NCBI GenBank assembly: GCA_025656775.1
Contig: JAHXHI010000304.1
Location: forward strand, 1-41,032
Direction of reading: 5' to 3'
From: a gamma proteobacterium symbiont of Bathyaustriella thionipta
Lineage (GTDB): Bacteria; Pseudomonadota; Gammaproteobacteria; GRL18
Length of the DNA stretch: 41,032 bases
Each line of letters begins with the position of its first letter. Position 1 is the first letter of the stretch. Positions 36,796-41,032 of this stretch are shown piece after piece. The notes under the pieces were generated by a model. That model searched no databases. It saw only the letters and a list, made by a program, of their open reading frames with translations, and was not told the origin of the DNA. The translations under genes and the position numbers were made by a program.

Positions 36796-38067
36796 ATGAA
36801 AAGTTTAAAAACCGATTTAATGAAAAATAAAATTATATTAGCCATCGGCCTGATCACACTTTTAACAATGACATGGACCGTTTTAACTCAGCTGTTCAAT
36901 ACTCCATCTCATCAGTTTTCTTTAACAAAGCGCACCTTACAAAGTGCTTCATCAACAGAAGAAACCAGTGACCATGCTGATAGCCTTATCAAAAATGTCT
37001 CTCCTTTTATAATGGCACAGTTTGCTTCTCATGAATCAACGCCTGAAGTTCATAGCGCCACAGCCATTGAACTTGGCAATAATAATATCATGGCATTTTG
37101 GTATGGCGGTACCCGGGAAGGCCACCAGGATGTCACGATTTATCAAAATACATGGCACAACAAAACGCAACAATGGGGGCAGGAAAAAAGTATATTAACA
37201 AGAGCATTTACCAGAGACGGCACATCACGTTATATTCGAAAACTGGGAAACCCCGTAGTCACAAGAGCGTCTGATAATTCAATCTGGTTATTCTATGTCA
37301 GTGTGTCCGTTGGCGGCTGGGCCGGCAGTGCCATTAATTTAACCCGCTCATATGACGAAGGGCAAAGCTGGTCAGTACCAAAGCGTCTAATCACATCACC
37401 CTTTCTCAACCTCAGTACACTGATTAAAGGCACGCCTGTTCATTATACTGACGGCACTATTGGCCTGCCGGTTTATCATGAGCTGCTTGGTAAATTTGGC
37501 GAACTCTTAAAGCTCAATAAAAATGGCGATGTTATCGATAAAATACGTTTATCCTGGGGGAAAACCTCATTACAGCCCATTTTATTTCCCCTATCATCCG
37601 ATAATGCCATTGCTATGATGCGTTATCAAGGTAAAGCCCCCATGCGAATACTGACACAAACAAGCAGTAATGCCGGCATAAACTGGACTACAGCTGAAAA
37701 AAGCACACTGCCCAATCCCGGTGCCGGGATCATAGGACTGTTTTTATATGATACTGACAATCTATTAGCAAACAAAGGTTCAAATACACCATTACTGCTG
37801 GCATTTAATAATGACGAAGAAGAACGCGACGATATGACCCTGGCTACATCAATTGATAATGGCCTAAGCTGGCAAGTTGCTCATGCTGTTGAAGAAAACA
37901 AATTAGCCCCCCCCAATAAAAACCAGCAGTTTTCCTATCCCTGGTTGCTGCAAACAAAAAATGGCAATATTCATCTGCTTTATACCTGGCATAAAAGTCA
38001 TATTAAACATGTTATTTTTAATACCACCTGGCTTACTAATACTCTGCCAGCAGGAGGGTTAAAATGA
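36796..38067 (+). CDS. Sialidase-fold (BNR/Asp-box) membrane-anchored protein
   Basis: About 423 aa from ATG 36796; ATG 36820 is an alternative, and a TTG overlapping ptsH is unlikely. One N-terminal membrane segment (about 9-34) would anchor it in the inner membrane with the propeller in the periplasm. Three Asp boxes: SYDEGQSW (185-192), SSNAGINW (290-297), SIDNGLSW (352-359). MAFWYGGTREGHQDVTIY (about 99-116) resembles the BNR_2 family start. Such proteins are often labelled exo-alpha-sialidase, but the substrate is unknown and no sialic-acid genes are nearby. It overlaps the next gene as ATGA. Confidence 0.8.
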   Translation: MKSLKTDLMKNKIILAIGLITLLTMTWTVLTQLFNTPSHQFSLTKRTLQSASSTEETSDHADSLIKNVSPFIMAQFASHESTPEVHSATAIELGNNNIMAFWYGGTREGHQDVTIYQNTWHNKTQQWGQEKSILTRAFTRDGTSRYIRKLGNPVVTRASDNSIWLFYVSVSVGGWAGSAINLTRSYDEGQSWSVPKRLITSPFLNLSTLIKGTPVHYTDGTIGLPVYHELLGKFGELLKLNKNGDVIDKIRLSWGKTSLQPILFPLSSDNAIAMMRYQGKAPMRILTQTSSNAGINWTTAEKSTLPNPGAGIIGLFLYDTDNLLANKGSNTPLLLAFNNDEEERDDMTLATSIDNGLSWQVAHAVEENKLAPPNKNQQFSYPWLLQTKNGNIHLLYTWHKSHIKHVIFNTTWLTNTLPAGGLK

Positions 38068-38699
38068 ATCTCCTGCTCAGTAATTTACAAAGCCTCATGG
38101 GTCTGACCGGTATTTCACTATTACTTTCAGCCACTATCTTTCGGGTACTATTGTTCTTCAAAGTAAAAAAATCGTTTGCAGCGATTATCGCTATTATTCT
38201 TTTTGCTTTGTCTTACCTGTCTATTTCCGGATATTCAATTAATTTTTATGTACGCGGTCTGTTTAATGATCTCAGTATCAGTTCCCTCGTTTTGTTAAGC
38301 TATTACCTTATTTCATCGGTAAACAAGACACTTAGCCATAACAACCCAGCCTATCCCGCATTTTCACTGATAGCACTCACCGGTTTATTCTTTTACCCCG
38401 CGGCATTGGGTTTGGGAATGATTGATCCCTATTCCTGGGGATTTATCAATAAAACACATGATCACTACAGCAGCCTGATTTTTATTACCTGCCTGGCAGG
38501 CCTGATGACCTTTTCATTGATAAAACAATACAATCTGTTACTGCTTTGCCTTGTGCTATCAACCCTGGCTTACCAATTAAAGCTTTTAGAAAGCCAGAAT
38601 CTCTGGGACTATTTACTTGATCCACTCATTTTTATCTACGCACTCATTATGGTTATCAGTCGAATAAGTAAAAAAATGGTCATTTTTCAGCGTACTTAG
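38064..38699 (+). CDS. Uncharacterised polytopic membrane protein coupled to the sialidase-like gene
   Basis: 211 aa with about six or seven membrane helices (for example 11-33, 36-55, 66-86, 98-118, 135-153, 157-171, 186-203). A conserved-looking loop reads GMIDPYSWGFINKTHDHYSS, between helices four and five. The ATG overlaps the stop of the preceding gene (ATGA), so the two products are made together and probably act together. I do not recognise the family. Confidence 0.75.
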   Translation: MNLLLSNLQSLMGLTGISLLLSATIFRVLLFFKVKKSFAAIIAIILFALSYLSISGYSINFYVRGLFNDLSISSLVLLSYYLISSVNKTLSHNNPAYPAFSLIALTGLFFYPAALGLGMIDPYSWGFINKTHDHYSSLIFITCLAGLMTFSLIKQYNLLLLCLVLSTLAYQLKLLESQNLWDYLLDPLIFIYALIMVISRISKKMVIFQRT

Positions 38700-38709
38700 A
38701 CAAACGTTT

Positions 38710-38740
38710 AACCCTTTTTGACATCATCTACGTCTATAAT
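38710..38740 (+). promoter_or_regulatory. Possible ECF-type or leaderless promoter of the sigma gene
   Basis: TTTAAC (38707-38712) and CGTCTA (38731-38736) resemble the AAC ... CGTC boxes used by many ECF sigma factors, which usually control their own gene; the spacing (18 bases between AAC and CGTC) is slightly long. The overlapping TATAAT (38735-38740) is perfect but its TTGACA lies only 11 bases away. Either reading puts the transcript start within a few bases of the ATG at 38747, and no Shine-Dalgarno is visible. Confidence 0.4.
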
Positions 38741-38746
38741 TAATAT

Positions 38747-39343
38747 ATGGCAAAAAATTTAACTGATGAACAATTGATTCACTCTTACCAAAAGGGGGAT
38801 GCTGAGGCTTTTGACGAACTCTATAGTCGTTATAAAAATGCCGTTTATCATTATTTTTTTCGTCAGGTTCATAACACAAGTGCAGCAGATGAACTGCATC
38901 AGGACGTGTGGTTGCGTATTATTAAATCATCCACTGACTTTAAACTGCAATCGGGCTTTAAAACCTGGCTTTATAAAATTGCGCATAACAGACTGATTGA
39001 TTATTATCGCCGCTCCAGCAGACAGCCGCTACATTTAGTTCATAACACTATAGTTGATATTAACCATGAACCTGATAATAAATATGATGATTCTGTTAAT
39101 CAGCCTTCTGAACCAGATGAGATTTTACAGGAGCAACAAGTTAATCAAGCCCTTTTAACAGCGCTTAACTCACTACCCGATGAACAAAAAGAAGTTTTTT
39201 TACTGCATGAAAGAAGTGGCTTAACATTACAGGAAATTGCCATCATTACCGATAATTCTTTTGAAAGTAGCAAAAGTCGTCTACGCTATGCCGTTAAGAA
39301 ATTACGCCAACATATGACTCAATATCTGGCAGTTGAACGATGA
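38747..39343 (+). CDS. ECF-family RNA polymerase sigma factor
   Basis: 198 aa. Sigma region 2 (about 10-80: YQKGDAEAFDELYSRYKNAVYHYFFR, ADELHQDVWLRI, FKTWLYKIAHNRLIDYYRR) and region 4 (about 130-190: ALNSLPDEQKEVFLLHERSGLTLQEIAIITDNSFESSKSRL). An acidic linker lies between. It overlaps the next gene (ATGA), which looks like its membrane-bound regulator. Target genes are unknown; autoregulation is likely in this class. Confidence 0.95.
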   Translation: MAKNLTDEQLIHSYQKGDAEAFDELYSRYKNAVYHYFFRQVHNTSAADELHQDVWLRIIKSSTDFKLQSGFKTWLYKIAHNRLIDYYRRSSRQPLHLVHNTIVDINHEPDNKYDDSVNQPSEPDEILQEQQVNQALLTALNSLPDEQKEVFLLHERSGLTLQEIAIITDNSFESSKSRLRYAVKKLRQHMTQYLAVER

Positions 39344-40113
39344 AAAAACAATCAAATAATAAACAGGATGATAATTTTTTTGATGATTACCTGGAAGGAA
39401 AATCATCACTTTCTGAAATTTATCAGCAAATTGACTCTGCTGAGCCATCCGATAAGCTTAACCAAAGTATTTTATCTGCCGCCAGAGTTTCTACTGAACA
39501 AACAGCCATCACTAAAAACAGCTGGACACAGACTGCCTCATGGGCTGCTTCAGTGGCTGCGATTTCTCTGGTCGGCATTTTGGCACATAATACCTGGCAG
39601 GCCGAACAGGATGCTGCACAAACGTTAGAAGAAGATGGCCTGCCTTCTCTTTCACAGCCAGAGCGCGTTTTAAAAGCAAAGCCAGGCAAAGCAGAAATGG
39701 AATCAAGCATGCCGGCAGGACGCTCAGCACCCGCCCATGCACGTGCCAAAAAAAATGTTCTCTCCAATAGTGCAAACGACAGTCGAAAACTTTTATATAA
39801 GAGTGCCCCGGCACCCGTAATGCCTTCAGCACCCGGTTATTTTGAATTAAATAAAACCGAGTCCCTGTCAGATAAAAGCCAGGTTCAAGCATTTGAAGAT
39901 GCTCATAAAGAAATCTTAGCTTCACCCGCTGTTGAGGCGAAAAAAATAAAGCAGGATCGTTTCTCTGAACAACAAATAATGCTTAATAAAATTATTCAGC
40001 TTATTGATAACAATAAAATCGAACAGGCTCAGAAATTACTCTTTCAATTTAAAACAAACTACCCTAATTACCCTGTAGACCCTGTAATTTTAAAGCATTT
40101 ATCCCCATATTAA
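39340..40113 (+). CDS. Probable membrane-bound anti-sigma factor
   Basis: 257 aa. An acidic cytoplasmic start (DDNFFDDYLEGKSSLSEIYQQI, then PSDKLNQSILSAAR), one membrane segment (about 62-82, SWAASVAAISLVGILA) and an Ala/Pro/Ser-rich periplasmic part ending in a helical segment (about 210-245). The layout of N-in single-span protein coupled to an ECF sigma gene is that of an anti-sigma factor, though no zinc-finger motif (HxxxCxxC) is present. Function is inferred from context. Confidence 0.7.
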   Translation: MKKQSNNKQDDNFFDDYLEGKSSLSEIYQQIDSAEPSDKLNQSILSAARVSTEQTAITKNSWTQTASWAASVAAISLVGILAHNTWQAEQDAAQTLEEDGLPSLSQPERVLKAKPGKAEMESSMPAGRSAPAHARAKKNVLSNSANDSRKLLYKSAPAPVMPSAPGYFELNKTESLSDKSQVQAFEDAHKEILASPAVEAKKIKQDRFSEQQIMLNKIIQLIDNNKIEQAQKLLFQFKTNYPNYPVDPVILKHLSPY

Positions 40114-40132
40114 GGATTTCAGGCATTTTTTT

Positions 40133-40291
40133 ACGACAAAACGTCTTGAACTGTTACTTAACCACGGCAATCGCTGGCAACGTGCATTGATTGATGATGC
40201 GCTTCAATTTACCGTTAATAAAGAATTTGCAGAGCTGTTTACGGTATAAGAACATGGTGATGAAATTGCCATGAGACCCAGATCTAAATAA
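40133..40291 (+). pseudogene. Decayed gene fragment, one nonsense codon
   Basis: In one frame this reads about 38 protein-like codons (TTKRLELLLNHGN, RWQRALIDDALQF, NKEFAELFTV), then TAA (40247-40249), then EHGDEIAMRPRSK and a second TAA. No ATG, GTG or TTG opens it. The continuation across the stop reads naturally if TAA replaced a Tyr codon. Family not recognised. Confidence 0.5.
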
Positions 40292-40320
40292 AACAATAAA
40301 ATGGAAATGGCAAAGAAACC

Positions 40321-40653
40321 ATGACAAAACTCACCCACTCTCTCAATAATTGGGGAACTGAGCAATTTAAAAAAACACTAAAACAAGAGATTGAAGCTTT
40401 AGGTAATGACATTTTACCCTTAAACCAGGCAACCTGTCAGGGAGGAGTAGCGGATGACTCAAATATCTCTGCACTCATTAACTCTATCACTGAAAATGAC
40501 ACTCAACTCGTGATAAAAGTAGGGATATTTTTTAACGAAATCATTGCAGGATGTAACTGTGGTGATGATCCAGCCTCTGAAAATACTTATTGTGAACTAC
40601 TGGTTTCTATTAATAAAAACAGTGCGGAAGCCTGTTTTTCTTTACAAAAATAA
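40321..40653 (+). CDS. Conserved protein of unknown function with Cys motif
   Basis: 110 aa, soluble, no signal peptide. LPLNQATCQGGVADDSNISALI and the strand-rich VKVGIFFNEIIAGCNCGDDPASENTYCELLVSINK show a small alpha/beta protein with Cys39 and a CNCGDDP loop followed by Cys. This pattern (WGT ... LPLxQATxQGGxxDDS ... VxVGxFFxEIxxxCxCGDDP) looks like a widespread proteobacterial conserved hypothetical; I know no function. Its neighbours on both sides are gene fragments, yet its own frame is intact. Confidence 0.75.
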   Translation: MTKLTHSLNNWGTEQFKKTLKQEIEALGNDILPLNQATCQGGVADDSNISALINSITENDTQLVIKVGIFFNEIIAGCNCGDDPASENTYCELLVSINKNSAEACFSLQK

Positions 40654-40658
40654 GGTGT

Positions 40659-40787
40659 TTTTCTTCCTTATATGTATGGAATAGACTTTATCGCAGTAAA
40701 AAACCATTATCACTATTATTTGTCGATGTGGATTTTTTCAAACAATATAATAATACTCCAGCTGAACCAGAGGCATTTGTCGATTAG
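40659..40787 (+). pseudogene. Remnant of a GGDEF-domain gene
   Basis: One frame reads RLYRSKKPLSLLFVDVDFF and then KQYNN, the substrate-side strand and helix of GGDEF domains (consensus PLSLLFxDIDxFKxYND). After that the reading turns into PAEPEAFVD and stops (TAG 40785-40787), without GGDEF itself. It is a short decayed piece, unrelated in detail to the intact cyclase at 15103-16128. Confidence 0.6.
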
Positions 40788-40801
40788 ATTTCAGCTTAAA
40801 C

Positions 40802-40939
40802 CTAATCCGTAATACACTGTTCAATTACGCTGGGACAAACCGTATTGATCCTGGCATCTTGAGAAATAAGATAACTCAAAACAGACATAGTGGGCATCGC
40901 ATCAATTGTTGCTTGTGCAACCCACTTTTGACCACACTC
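40802..40939 (-). pseudogene. Unidentified coding remnant on the minus strand
   Basis: 45 codons without interruption (ECGQKWVAQATIDAMPTMSV, then LSYLISQDARINTVCPSVIE) ending in TAG, but preceded directly by another in-frame TAG and lacking a suitable start. Composition looks like real protein. Family unknown. Confidence 0.3.
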
Positions 40940-40989
40940 CTATGGTAAGCGCTTAAGCAACTACCGTTATTTCAAAAAAGTTTTCCCTA

Positions 40990-41032
40990 CCTCATAATCA
41001 ATCTCATCAATTCACTATGAGGCTCACCAATG
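40990..41032 (+). promoter_or_regulatory. Possible gene start at the window edge with a stem over its Shine-Dalgarno
   Basis: The window ends in ATG (41030-41032) with GAGG (41019-41022) seven bases upstream. TATGAGG (41016-41022) is exactly complementary to CCTCATA (40990-40996), so the ribosome site could be closed in a 7-bp stem. The gene itself lies outside the window. Confidence 0.3.

Noticed and set aside
38718-38740. TTGACA ... TATAAT as a standard sigma-70 promoter of the ECF gene
   Set aside because: The spacer is only 11 bases; an ECF-type or -10-only reading fits better.
39423-39925. Long minus-strand open frames opposite the anti-sigma gene
   Set aside because: They are antisense shadows of a well-supported gene coupled to the sigma gene, with Cys/Leu/Arg-rich composition typical of shadows.

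Overview
The window is an A+T-rich stretch of a gammaproteobacterial chromosome. The evidence is gene content and order: rnpB beside mraZ-rsmH-ftsL, an rsmI/lpoA-yraN-diaA-dolP block, petABC-sspA-sspB, an mla-ibaG-murA-hisGDC block, and yrbG-kdsC-lptCAB-rpoN-hpf-ptsN. A cytochrome bc1 complex, the short (HisZ-dependent) form of HisG, and an HprK/EIIA-Man/HPr regulatory set point away from enterics, towards aerobic, environmental or symbiotic gammaproteobacteria. I cannot name the genus.

Layout. 1-2070 (minus): start of the division/cell-wall cluster (mraZ, rsmH, ftsL) with a clear sigma-70 promoter followed at once by six 10-bp MraZ-type operator repeats. 2070-2440: A+T-rich spacer with a perfect 14-bp inverted repeat and a 13-bp direct repeat. 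2443-2815 (minus): RNase P RNA. 2898-8785: rsmI (minus), then lpoA, yraN, diaA, dolP and a GlcD-type FAD oxidase (plus). The oxidase has no ATG/GTG/TTG at its conserved N-terminus. 8820-12641 (minus): petA-petB-petC, a terminator, sspA, sspB. 13072-15038: a Nif3-family gene diverging from a DegS-type protease. 15103-17801 (minus): a diguanylate cyclase and a sensor kinase broken by two nonsense codons. 18015-25583 (minus): mlaF-E-D-B, ibaG, murA, hisG, hisD, hisC; mlaC is missing from its slot. 25681-26553: two uncharacterised genes diverging. 26761-31332 (plus): mlaA with a strong terminator, then yrbG, kdsC, lptC, lptA, lptB; kdsD is missing from its slot. 31424-36734 (plus): rpoN behind a textbook sigma-54 promoter, hpf, then ptsN, a short divergent HprK, rapZ, EIIA-Man and HPr; ptsI does not follow. 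36796-40113 (plus): a sialidase-fold protein coupled to an unknown membrane protein, then an ECF sigma factor coupled to a membrane protein that looks like its anti-sigma factor. 40114-41032: a conserved small protein among three decayed gene fragments.

How it fits together: most genes serve the cell envelope (peptidoglycan synthesis and its regulator LpoA, LPS transport and Kdo synthesis, phospholipid transport by Mla, DolP, DegS) and its control (MraZ, sigma-54, PTS-Ntr/HprK/RapZ, ECF sigma). No CRISPR array, tRNA, intact insertion sequence or prophage was seen. I did not find a clear-cut new defence or mobile system. The best leads are the expanded MraZ operator, the sigma-54 promoter in front of rpoN itself, the divergent HprK in a PTS cluster lacking ptsI, the missing mlaC, the sialidase-like/membrane gene pair, and structured spacers (rnpB-mraZ, lptC-lptA, hpf-ptsN).
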